Assembly (NCBI GenBank): GCA_019693395.1
Contig: JAAMXP010002933.1
Span: 1-11,948 of the forward strand
DNA from: Ettlia oleoabundans
Taxonomy: Eukaryota; Chlorophyta; Chlorophyceae; Chlamydomonadales
DNA length: 11,948 nucleotides
Direction of reading: 5' to 3'
A model generated the notes under the pieces. The model saw only the letters and a list, made by a program, of their open reading frames with translations. It searched no databases and was not told where the DNA came from. Numbering within the stretch: position 1 is the stretch's first letter; each line of letters begins with the position of its first letter. Below, one piece after another: positions 1-8,937 of this stretch. The position numbers and the translations under genes were made by a program.

Positions 1-292
1 GATCAGGGATACACAGGCCAAGATGACACTCGGAGTGGGTTGAGAGGAATCCGAAGCAGGCCCAAGATGACACAAGGGTGGGTTGAACGGACCCAGGGAT
101 ACAAGGCGGATTCTCTTGTCCCCCTTGGCACTCAGATATTGTCGGCGGCAGCGGAAAGGACTGCTGCTCAGCTGCATGTGGCTGGCTGAATGTGCACAGT
201 TGCATGAGTCCAACGTAATACAACATAGCACCTAAAAGCAATACCAACAACGTCCAAGCAACACTCCAGCGCGAGTTATTGAAAGAGCTCAC
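1..292 (-). other. Partial intron of the HMA1 gene
   Basis: After the donor at 292-291 (GTGAGC on the minus strand) no further HMA1 exon could be found before the left edge, so this is read as the start of a long intron. It contains a degenerate tandem repeat near the edge (separate entry). The next expected coding block is the membrane segment with the metal-binding SPC or CPC motif. Confidence 0.6.
4..111. repeat. Degenerate tandem repeat, about 2.3 copies of a 45-55 bp unit
   Basis: CAGGGATACACAGGCC at position 4 is echoed by CAGGGATACAAGGC at about 98. Between them, CCAAGATGACAC occurs twice (about 19-30 and 62-73), each time followed by a variable purine-rich stretch and GTGGGTTGA. The copies differ by substitutions and a deletion. 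It lies in an HMA1 intron and may extend past the left edge. Confidence 0.6.
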
Positions 293-2510
293 CTGACCCG
301 CGGCTCCTAGCAGCGGCACGCCCATGAGCAATAGGACTGCCAGGAGTCCCACCGAAGCCGCCACCACGCCCTTGCTGTACAGCTCCCCAAACTCATCCAG
401 CCAGGTGCGCAGCTGCGGCCGCTTGGCCTGCAAACAGGATACGGGTCAGGGGTGGGGCAAAGTGCGCGATAAGGGTGGGGCAACAGATGCTGGAACTCAC
501 GGCAACAAATGCGCGGCTGGACTGCAGAAAGCAGGAGTTTGGCCCACTAATTTATCCACAACAGGTAGAGGCAGCTGACCTACCCTGTCCTATGCAGCAC
601 TAGAGGCTATGATGGGTGATGGCAGTCCAAAGGCAGGCCAACACAAGACAACCCTGAAAAAACAAAAACAACGACAACAAATCAATCTTGTTCTGCAATA
701 CCTGAGCATCCAAGGTTAGCTTGGCGATGCGGGCGGGAGTCGACTCCTCAACCAGCCGCAGTGCCCGGACCACCAGCACGCCGTCGCGGTTCAGTGAACC
801 TGCTGCCACCTGCACAACCCCAATCTCTCGCTCTATCAGCGGCACATCAGCCAGCGCAGCAGCCTTCAAGCACTTGGCAATTTGAAAACCAAGCACAAGC
901 AGCTTTGGCGCCCCAGTTGGAACAAAAGGATTATGATCTCGCTCTGATGTGCCCAGCAGTGGCGCAAACAGAGGTCAAAGCCAGCAAGGCGCTCCGTGTA
1001 AATGGCTGGATCCTACCTCATCGCCCGTACGGCGCAATACCGGAAGGCTCTCCCCTGTGATGTGCTCTGAACTGACCATAGCACGACCATGAATGATGCT
1101 GCCATCCAGGGGAACCTGCAAATGAAGGATTTCCTCGATTCTTGTGCCTAGAGGCGTGAATTTTGTTGGCAGACCTAGGGTCATCAGCCAGTTTGATGAT
1201 AGTGGGAGAATGGAGCTGACACATTGAGCGGCAGAGCAAGAGGTGAGAATGATTCAAATCCTGCGAAGATGCGACTTCATAGGACACAGATGGTGTCCAC
1301 ATTCATCGAGGCAAGCTGGGGCGTGCAGCTCATGTGCCGATTGCCAGCATTCTAACTGCCCAGGTTGCCAACAAGTCAGTTGCAACCATCTCAGCCCTGC
1401 CGCACCTGTTCCCCAGGCTTGACCAGCATACAGTCCCCGACTGCGACATCAGCAGCCCGCACACGGTGAGCCGAGGACAGGTCCGGGCTTCCATCAGCAG
1501 CCACTCCCACCACCACAGCTTCCTTGGGCATGGCATCATACAGAGCAGCCAGGTTGCCCTGGGCCCGATCGGTTAGCATGTGCTCCACCACGTGGGTCGT
1601 CTGGAAAAGAACCAGCAGCAGCGCTCCCTGCAGGCAGGCAGTGGCCAGGCAGGGGGAGGCAGAAGAAGGCCAGATGGGTGGGTTGCGGGCATCCCAGCTA
1701 GTCCTGCTTATGCAGACAGACTGGGTTGCAATCCTGTTCACATGACAGCATCAGTCTGTCTGCTTAAGTCATACAAGGCATGCTGTCATACAAGGAGCTG
1801 CAATGCCTTGGCTGCAGGTGCCGCTCTCGAGCAACAAGTACAGCAAACCACCATGGTCACCCGACAACGCACTTAACCACACACACAACCCCACCCACCT
1901 CCAGCGCATGGCCGGTCACTAGCGTGCCCAGCACAGCCAGGTTCATCAGCACATGAGTGTCCACACGGCCAGCTGTCAGATCATACGATAGGTCAACTGC
2001 TGCTGGCACGCCCGCCAAGAGAAAGACACCTGCCGTGGCGGCTGCCGATATAGAGCGTGCCGTCTGTGCTGCTGCCGCGCTGGTGGCCCAACCGCTAGCT
2101 GCCCACCCCGAGGCACCAGCGGCCAGCAGGAATAGCAGCATCTTGCCCACTGTGGCTGGCAGGCTGGACTCCAGCCAGGAAGCTGCTGTCGAGAGGCGGG
2201 TGGCGTCGTACACCGTCTTGAGCAGGCGGTGCACGGGGTTGGACGGGTCGGGCTCTGAGTGATCGTGATCACGTTCGCAGCAATGGACATCATCAGCAGA
2301 GTGATGTTGGTCGTGGGAGTGGTGGCCGTCGGAGTGCCCGCCATGAGCGCTGCATCTCAAAGGCGCCCGACTGCTGTTGGAACGTTGCTTGCGAGCTGCG
2401 TCGAGCCGTATAGAAAATAAAAAGGGTGCGCTCCCCGGTCGTAAGACCCCCGATGGGCGGGCCGCAAAGCCAGCCCCTGGCGCGTGCCGCAGGAGCGCCA
2501 GGCAGGCCAT
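293..2510 (-). CDS. HMA1: HMA1-type plastid heavy-metal P1B-ATPase, N-terminal part (5 exons, runs off left edge)
   Basis: Exons read on the minus strand: 2510-1899, 1627-1406, 1115-1017, 809-702, 427-293; each donor is GT, each acceptor AG, and all introns are phase 0. The visible 392 residues start with a Ser/Ala/Arg-rich stretch like a plastid transit peptide. A His-rich segment follows (10 His plus a CC pair in residues 56-84), typical of plant HMA1. Then come membrane segments (about 122-145, 158-172, 185-200), the HVLMNLAVLGT and GHALEGALLLVLF stretches, and an actuator domain with GEQ-VPLDG and the TGES phosphatase loop (about 298-301). The last exon carries AKRPQLRTWLDEFGELYSK and another membrane helix. 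The SPC/CPC motif, DKTG phosphorylation site and nucleotide domain lie outside the window. The family exports or imports Zn, Cu or other divalent metals at the chloroplast envelope. The start is uncertain: ATG at 2510 has a G at +4 and gives a transit-like N-terminus; an in-frame ATG at 2645 would add 45 residues. The metal cannot be read from the sequence. Confidence 0.9.
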
Positions 2511-3343
2511 TAGAGTCCTGAAGTGAGACACCACACGGAATGACACGCATTGGCTTGCGTCCCTTCGAGATGGAGCGGGATTTGCGTTGCACCCGCCGCG
2601 CCAACAAGGCGGGAGGTGGGAGGCGGCTGGTCGTAGGAGGGTCATTAGCTGAGGGCCAGTTTCACTTGAACCCGTCGAAATTATTTGACAAATAGTCATA
2701 ACACCATGGGTATATTTCCATGGCAGTTCATGCCGGGCCATCGGGCCTGCTCAACAAGGCCGAGCCGCTGGGAGAAGCCGTGATTCTGTGATGTCCAGGC
2801 CGCCTTCAAAGTTTCGGTGCACTTGTCGACAAATCACATCAACATCACCCGGGTGCAATCTTGTTCCTACCTGTCTATCCTTCCAGCAATCGACAACATA
2901 TTGGATTCCGTCAGCAGCATTTAGATGGTTTCAAGGCCTCTGTCCTGCTGTAGTTGATTATATTGATACTTTCTCGCTCACAGCATATACCTGTCATCAG
3001 CTATCTTGGAAGCTTGATGCAGACATCAGACGGAGGGAAAGCCAGCCTAATGCCTAATTCACCCAACAGGTGAAGAGGAGTCCAAGCTCTCCAAGCTGGC
3101 ACGTGCTGCGCGGACAGCACGGCGTTTGTACTGCACAAGCTGGGGTACATCTCTCTCCCCTCTCCTTAGCCCCAGTTCAAGACGGTTGGGTAAATCGCCT
3201 TGAAGCTCTTAAGAGTGCATATTCGTAGGAGACAAAGGCGTAAACTCGGTCTAGCACTGTCAGTCCCCTGTCGCAACTTTTTCCCGACGCCAATCATTTC
3301 TGGAGGCCCAACAACATCCAATTGCTTGTCTGCGCAAGCTCCG
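2511..3343. promoter_or_regulatory. Divergent intergenic region between HMA1 and the plus-strand gene at 3344
   Basis: The two flanking genes point away from each other, so their promoters and 5' untranslated regions should lie in these roughly 830 bases. No clear TATA box or known operator was recognised. Part of 2511-2645 could be HMA1 coding sequence if the upstream ATG is used. An open stretch without ATG at about 3051-3203 (reading EEESKLSKLARAARTARR and onward) is exon-like but has no convincing splice sites. The ORF at 2788-3057 matches nothing recognisable. Confidence 0.4.
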
Positions 3344-4550
3344 ATGTTCCGTACCCTCGGCTGCCTCAGGTTCCAGACTGCCGCAGGTGCGTTCATGGCA
3401 AGCTTCCAGCTGGGATTTGGGAGTAAGAGGGCCTTAAGGCGTCCTACTTTGCTAGGCGATGTTGCCTGGGTGATGAGAACAGAGCGCTGGGAACAAAGCC
3501 ACCTCCACTGGCGCCCCGCTATCCACCTGCCGCTCCTGCAACAGCGCCTGCTCATTTTGCCTGCCCTGCTGCTGCTTCTCTCATATCAAGTGCAGTTTCG
3601 AGTTATGCAAAACGCATGATGTCATCTGCACCTGGCAAGGACACGCAGGCAGATGCCACGAGGTGATGCTTGGGGCAGGCAGCAGTGTGTGGTGCTTTCT
3701 GTGCCGTGTTTCTTGCACTGATGCACTTTGGACACCGCAGTGGCTGACTTCTCTTGTGCAAGCCGGCCACTGCTACAGTGCAACTTCCAAGAGGTTCCTA
3801 TTGGCGGCAATTCCCATAGCAGGTGCAGTTTTTGTGCCAGTTGATTCCATTCCTACTATGTTCCATGCTTATGTTGGTATGATAGCTGATGTTCCATGCT
3901 ATTTTGGTAAGATAGCTGCTCCAACGTTATGTTTCCTTGCTTGCTTTATGACTAACAGTGATAGCGGCATTGATGGAGAAGGCTAACAAGGGGGAAGACA
4001 TGCAGCACGGCGAACAGGTATGCAGACGGTGCTTTGTTGACAATGGCCAACAGCGTAGTTGTCAATTACTTTTGTTGATGTCAATGAGACCCTGCTTGCT
4101 TGGATTGGGGAATGCTGGCACAGCGACAAATGGCTGCCCATCTCCATTACAAAAACGCAGCAGGGTGCGGCTGCTGCACATCCGCCATCTAGAGGCAGCG
4201 ATAGTAGCAGCAGCGGCAGTGGCAGCAGCGCAGTTGAGGGCAACAGCGGAGGCGATGGCCGCTTCAAGGCTACTGCCAAAGGAGGAGTGACCAGCCATGG
4301 TGTTGAGATTGATCCTGCTAACCCGCTGCACAAGATGCTACCCGAGACGGACTGTGAGTTCTGCCTGGAGACAAGAGAAAAGCTGTGGGGGATGGTGAAG
4401 AGCATGAAAAAACCGACAGGTGGTGGTGGCGGCAGCGGCTCTGGCAGCAGTGCGAGGGGCAAGGATGCTGCTTCACCTCCGGCCACTGAGCAAGGGGATG
4501 CTGCCTCTCCGGGCGGTGCTGAATCTGCAGCAAACCCTGGCTTGTCATAG
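3344..4550 (+). CDS. Tentative small mitochondrial-type protein of unknown function (5 exons)
   Basis: Proposed exons: 3344-3386, 3596-3662, 3779-3822, 3959-4017, 4161-4550; together 603 nt, 200 residues plus TAG. Intron phases are 1, 2, 1, 0 and all borders are GT/AG. The joined N-terminus (MFRTLGCLRFQTAAVSSYAK) is rich in Arg, Ser and Ala without acidic residues, as in mitochondrial presequences. A short hydrophobic helix follows (KRFLLAAIPIAVIAALM, about 44-60), then a charged stretch. The last exon has Ser/Gly-rich low-complexity linkers flanking a compact block, NPLHKMLPETDCEFCLETRE, with a CxxC pair, and a Gly/Ser/Ala-rich tail. I do not recognise the family. The model rests on frame continuity and splice signals only, so internal borders may be wrong. 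In particular the last exon could start at 4059 instead of 4161, adding 34 residues (LSITFVDVNETLLAWIGE and onward). That piece has more A/T at third positions than the rest, so I treated it as intron. Confidence 0.4.
3858..3918. repeat. 30-31 bp tandem duplication inside an intron
   Basis: Copy 1 at 3858-3888 and copy 2 at 3889-3918 both begin ATGTTCCATGCT and end GATAGCTG; between these they differ by one indel and a few substitutions. The stretch is AT-rich compared with its surroundings and lies in the proposed third intron of the plus-strand gene at 3344-4550. Confidence 0.75.
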
Positions 4551-5131
4551 GAAATTTAATAGCAGTGCCAGTCTACGTCCAGTAACCAATAGTGACTCAA
4601 TACCTTAAGGCTGGGTAGAACAACCGATTCAGGTTGGGCAACCATTGGGATTCGAGTCAGCGACGGCAGCAGGGCAGTACAGCGGACGATGTACATTAAG
4701 TGCGGCAGTAAGTTAAAATTTTGATGCCCCTCACGACCTACTTGTGTATGCTCTTCAACGCAGTGCTCCTTGTCTTCACACGGCGCCATGCACGCTGCAA
4801 TTCGGCTGGTCAGCCCAGCATTTTCACTTCGTGCTGCACGCTCCCCGTGGCCTTGGAAGCCAAGAGCACCAGCTTTTCGGGTGTCGGGTTCCCGACCGGA
4901 CGCAAGGAAGCCACTAAGCCGAACAAACAACGCTCAGGCAACTTCCGGCACCAACCAAAGGGCCCCAGGTGTGCGGGCTTCGTCCGAACACTGGTACTAA
5001 ATTAGGCGAGGGTTTTAGGAATCGCCCAGCTGCCGAGGTGCTACGCCCAGCATGCCGGCTTGCCCGCTGGGCGCTGGCGGTGGGAGCCCTCTTCACCCGC
5101 TTGGCCCGAGGAAGATCCTGGTAGTGCCACC
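4551..5131. other. Intergenic region: 3' end of the upstream gene and promoter of alkB
   Basis: About 580 bases between the TAG at 4548-4550 and the alkB ATG at 5132, both genes on the plus strand. It should contain the 3' untranslated region of the first gene and the promoter and 5' leader of alkB. No TGTAA polyadenylation signal, TATA box or known site was recognised. A short inverted repeat, GTCGGG-TT-CCCGAC, is at 4883-4896. ORFs here have no recognisable protein similarity. Confidence 0.4.
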
Positions 5132-8049
5132 ATGGTCACTCGTGCACCCGTTGCCTCCTGGAAGCCATCCAGTATGTTTCCTTTCCTTTTATTGCATCTG
5201 TTTCCCGAGCGCAGATGTGCCTTCGCCGCACTCAAAAGTTGCCGACACAGCCCTTGGCGCCCTCTTCCTCCGCTTGCTGCCCGGCCACCTCTACTACAGC
5301 TTCGCTTTTCTGTACCCCATTGCCACCGCTGTGGCGGGTGTGGGAGCTGTTTGGGCACCTTCCATGGTTCAATACATCGCTGCACTGCCAATGATTCAGG
5401 TGCGCACCAGAGTTGGCATCTGGCAGCTGGCAAAGGTGTTTTTATGTGTTTTTATGTAACCGCTTTCATTTTGACCCGTTGGTGCCTTCTACTGCCACCA
5501 CACCTGCTCCAAAACCAAGGATCTGTTGTTGCTCCTGCTGCAGGCGATGGGTCCCCTGGGCCCGCTGCTGCATCACCTGGCTACCACACAGCCTGCTGCC
5601 ACGCTACTGTCTGTGCTGGTTTCTTTGCTGACCGCTTACCTGGCCTTCATTGTGATGCCACTGGGCGATGCTGTGCTGGGGCGTGACCTGCGAAACCCAT
5701 CAGAGGTAAGATGCCTCTAATCAAGGCCATGTATGCCAGCTAGGTATGCTGTTTGCCAGGTGATATCCGATTGCATGTGTTGCCTGCTGAACTGCTCTCA
5801 GGTTGCTCAAACGGCTTGGCTGTGCATTTCCATGTGTGGTTAATCGCCATCATTCGTGTCTGTGTGGGTCATGCCAATCTCAACCTCAGCTGCCTGCGGC
5901 TCCCTGCCACTGTCACATTACAGGAGGAGGCTGTTGCTGATGCCCAGAATGCGCTGTACCGTGCAGTGCTGCATGCCTACTGCCCCATGCACATCGTGGT
6001 GCTCTGTGGCCTCTGTCACCTGCTCAGGTGTGTTGTCACCTCGGCTTTGGCAGGCTGAGCTGCAGCTCACGGGCAAATACTAGCGCCTACACATTGTTGC
6101 TCTCATTCATGATGGTCTGTTCTTGAAAGAAGACAGTTGATTTATGTTTGCATATGCTGAGTCTTCTTCTGGCTGTGTTGGTCGCGTTTATGTGCAGCAC
6201 CACCGCTATGCACCCCTTGGCCTTCTTGGGCACCACTATCAGCGCGGGGATCTCTGGTGGCATACTTTTTACCACCGCCCATGAGTTGCTGCATGGAACC
6301 CACTGGCTGGATAAGCTGGGCGCAAACGTGCTGCTGGCGGCTGTTGGGTACATGCACTGGTGAGCCTTTGCAGCAGGCCACACTCGTGGCTGGGTCCATC
6401 AGTTCTGCTATGTTTGCACTGAAGACCTACTATTCGCTTGTTGTTTGGCCAAACAGGAGGTTACATTATGCCACAGGGGCCTTCAGGCTTGTCAGACTGC
6501 TGTCAACATCAACCTGTTGCCTGCCTTCCGCCTGTCGTGTGTAGGACTGAGAGCCACCTGGCGCATCATAAGAAGGTGAGGGTGTATGGCACTTGCTTGG
6601 CAGCAGGGAAGGGGCCTGTATGCGACATGCAGGCTTAGACACTGGCTCCCCAGCTATGCAGGTGGCTACGCTTGAGGACCCGGCGTCTGCTCGAAGAGGC
6701 GAGAGTCTTTATTCCTTCATCCCCCGCAGGTAGGTGGGGCAGTGTGTTTGCTGCTTTTCGCACAAGCTGGCTTACTTGAAGCATAGGCTGACATACTTGA
6801 ACCAAATGGACTCTAGTTGCATCAATGATAGCGCAACCTGCTATGATTGTACGCGATGTCTTGCTTCGAACTGCAGTATGTGGGGGAATCTCGTGGATGG
6901 GTACAAGATCGAGGCACAGCGTCTGAAACGGAGGAAGATTCCGTGGCTAAGTTTGAGGAACAGGTGTGTTTCAGCCGCTCAAATTGAATCATGGGATATC
7001 AAGATCTGCTTTTGCTGTTCATGACACACAGCACGATGTCATGTTATGATCTAGTTTGACCCTTGATTGGCCTGGGTTGCTCCCCCTTTGTTCGCCTCGT
7101 GCAAATGCAGAATGCTGGCCTGGATTCTATGCCCTATTGCGCTGGCATCCGCTGTCTTCCTGGCATATGGCTGGAAGGGGCTGGCGTTCGCTGTTGGACA
7201 GGCTCTGGTCAGGTGCACAGCAACTGCTCAATGCTGGGGTTTGGAATTGCAATGTTGTTAATTATTAGCAGTGAAAATCGGCGTGCTGCTATCAAGGGGA
7301 TATGCCCTTACTGCCTGGCTGTTCGCCTCCTACATCGTTGACTTTACTGCTCCATTACTTTCCATTTTGCAGCATCGTCATGTTGGAGACTGTCAACTAC
7401 ATCGAACACTACGGCCTTCAGCGCAAGAAGGGTGCCGATGGCAGGTGATGGCTCCTCCTGCATTCCGCTGCCTTTGTTACCCAGTAGTTCAGTTATTGTT
7501 GTCATTTGTGTGTTGCTGTGCTACTCATCAAGAGACTCAAGACTGCTGCACACCCCAGAAGAACTTGTCAGTGAATTGCTGTTGGTATGGTCCTGCAGGT
7601 ATGAGAAGGTGGGCCTTCAGCACTCCTGGAACTGCACTTGGATGGTCACATCTTGCTTCACCTTCAGGTTGCAGCGCCATGCTGACCATCACATGTGGGG
7701 CAACAGGACTTACCAGGTGCGCCGCAGCAATGCGAAACAACATGCTCTGGAAGGGAGGAACTGTAGTTCACCATTCGTTTTGGGACAGCAGGCAGCAACA
7801 TGGCTGTTCCATTCCATTCCATTCCAGCAACAACCTGAAGCAGAGTAATCTGCAAATTCGTTGTTCATGGCCTCCTTTTATCTGCAGCTGCTACGCGACA
7901 TGCCCGACTCGCCGCAGCTGCCTGTATCATACCCAGCTGCCATGATGCTGGCAGCCATCCCGCCCCTGCACTTCAAGGTCATGGATGCTCGGATCGATGC
8001 CTATCACGCAGCCCGGCAGCAGCGAGCTGAGGCTACAGCGGTTAAATGA
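5132..8049 (+). CDS. alkB: AlkB-type alkane 1-monooxygenase, integral-membrane di-iron hydroxylase (12 exons, complete)
   Basis: Exons: 5132-5171, 5215-5399, 5544-5705, 5924-6027, 6162-6359, 6545-6575, 6662-6729, 6877-6963, 7111-7212, 7373-7444, 7599-7716, 7888-8049; 1329 nt, 442 residues plus TGA, near the usual AlkB length of about 400. The start ATG lies in GCCACCATGG. The family hydroxylates terminal methyl groups of alkanes or fatty chains in a membrane, taking electrons from rubredoxin or a similar carrier. Hydrophobic segments lie at about 25-62, 76-118, 165-203, 215-228 and 293-325. Box 1 is HELLH (204-208), box 2 ESHLAHHKKVATLEDPAS (H234, H237, H238), then the AlkB signature NYIEHYG (334-340), HSWN (358-361) and LQRHADHH (374-381). 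These give the nine histidines expected as iron ligands. The C-terminus (SPQLPVSYPAAMMLAAIPPL, then VMD) also follows AlkB. No rubredoxin domain is fused and none is encoded nearby. Oddities: 31-nt exon 6, a 43-nt first intron, box 1 without the usual following Lys, and HxxHH rather than HxxxHH spacing in box 2. Substrate unknown; fatty acids or alkanes are both possible. Confidence 0.95.
6545..6575 (+). other. alkB: 31-nt microexon carrying histidine box 2 of alkB
   Basis: The intron before ends GTGTGTAG (AG at 6543-6544) and the intron after begins GTGAGG (6576). The exon completes a TGG codon split after two bases and encodes TESHLAHHKK. The next exon continues directly with VATLEDPASARRGE, the conserved block that follows box 2 in AlkB. 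Leaving out this exon would break the frame and remove three of the nine iron ligands. Confidence 0.85.
7807..7826 (+). repeat. (TTCCA)4 microsatellite in the last alkB intron
   Basis: Four perfect copies of TTCCA lie between exons 11 and 12 of alkB, preceding the acceptor at 7886-7887. Simple repeat, no function implied. Confidence 0.85.
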
Positions 8050-8124
8050 GTCCGGGCATTGGTAGCGCACCTGACGTATGACCTCAGGCAGTGGTTGAGC
8101 GCCTTGCGCATGCAGATGCTGCAG

Positions 8125-8153
8125 GTTCATCAACACAGCCGCTCGTTGATAAC
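8125..8153 (+). other. Possible stem-loop in the alkB 3' untranslated region
   Basis: GTT-c-ATCAAC at 8125-8134 can pair with GTTGATAAC at 8145-8153: nine base pairs with one bulged C and a 10-base loop, starting 76 bases after the alkB stop codon. Stems of this strength are common by chance. Confidence 0.25.
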
Positions 8154-8681
8154 TTGCCAACCGTAAGCTCAGTGGGCATGGGTTGTGTTTGCTGGCTTGA
8201 AGCACGACTCTAATGAGTATGTACATAACTAGTTGACAGCAAACAGCAAAACCCAACAACAGAACTGTACGTGCATAGCTGTGTCAATCCTTTTGTTTTG
8301 GTTGTGTATATCATTCCCATTTATAGTAAATCCGAGCCCTTTACTCCGGTTAGCAACACGTATTTCATCCTGCCAAACTTCCACCTTATACATCAAGCCT
8401 CACCGCAGCATAGGATCAACTGCTTAGATACTGTGCCCAAACACGCGTGCTTGTACAATTCCCTCCTGTTCAGTTTACCACCCTGCACGTGTTTGCTGAT
8501 CCATCTGATGGCTCTCTGTCTAGTTGATTGAAGCCGTGATGTATGCGGCACCCAAACAACACGCTCTCCTGATTCCAGGATCTCATCAACCCAGATTGCA
8601 CCCGAAACAATTCCAGCCACCGGGAAATATTGCTGCACCTCAAACGCAGCTCCATATACATCTAGGTTTTTTGATGGGTTC

Positions 8682-8686
8682 TGTAA
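8682..8686 (+). terminator. Candidate TGTAA polyadenylation signal for alkB
   Basis: TGTAA is the usual polyadenylation motif in chlorophyte algae. This is the only plus-strand copy noticed between the alkB stop codon and the ERH stop codon, about 630 bases downstream of alkB. A 5-base match alone is weak evidence. Confidence 0.25.
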
Positions 8687-8937
8687 CATTTGTATATTGT
8701 GATCAGGTGGTTTTTGATGGTATAGCAGCGAGCGAAACAGAGAACCATGAACTGTTGAAAAGTATTTCAAATAGTAAAAGCAGCAAATGTCAAGAAGTCA
8801 GCAAATGGACTGTATGTGGGGTCGTGCCTGTGGTGTTGAGAAGGTGCCCATTGAGTGGACTGCATGGAACAGTAGCGCTCCCTTGGCAGCCACCAAGGCA
8901 GCCAACAAACAGAATGTGTGGGAATTGCATGCCGCAT

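Larger units (their letters stand above)
8050..8937. other. Convergent 3' region between alkB and ERH
   Basis: About 890 bases between the two stop codons, where the 3' untranslated regions of the two tail-to-tail genes must end. It is more A/T-rich than the exons. A TGTAA at 8682-8686 on the plus strand fits the chlorophyte polyadenylation signal and could end the alkB transcript; no TGTAA was seen on the minus strand for ERH. A possible stem-loop is at 8125-8153. Open frames here (8393-8770 minus, 8524-9081 plus) resemble no known protein. Confidence 0.5.

Noticed and set aside
2788..3057. 89-codon plus-strand ORF upstream of the unknown gene
   Set aside because: No recognisable domain, no convincing splice link to 3344; lies in the shared promoter region.
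3051..3203. Exon-like open stretch reading EEESKLSKLARAARTARR
   Set aside because: No ATG, and the only internal GT...AG pair would define a 25-nt intron, too short to be credible. It could be leader sequence of the 3344 gene.
3166..3810. Minus-strand ORFs opposite the unknown gene
   Set aside because: They show no domain and no splice continuity; shadows of plus-strand composition.
4059..4160. In-frame extension of the last exon of the unknown gene (reads LSITFVDVNETLLAWIGE and onward)
   Set aside because: It would need a 41-nt intron with a poor acceptor and has A/T-richer third positions; treated as intron, but not excluded.
4883..4896. Inverted repeat GTCGGG-TT-CCCGAC
   Set aside because: Six-base arms with a two-base loop are common by chance in GC-rich DNA; no partner site nearby.
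4721..5005. 94- and 76-codon ORFs just upstream of alkB
   Set aside because: No protein-like pattern, and the alkB start in GCCACCATGG at 5132 needs no upstream coding exon.
7271..7945. 224-codon plus-strand ORF
   Set aside because: It runs across alkB exons 10-12 and their introns in a different frame; the alkB reading carries the conserved motifs.
8393..8770. 125-codon minus-strand ORF in the alkB-ERH gap
   Set aside because: No recognisable family or domain, and it lies in the A/T-rich region where both neighbours need 3' untranslated sequence; probably chance.
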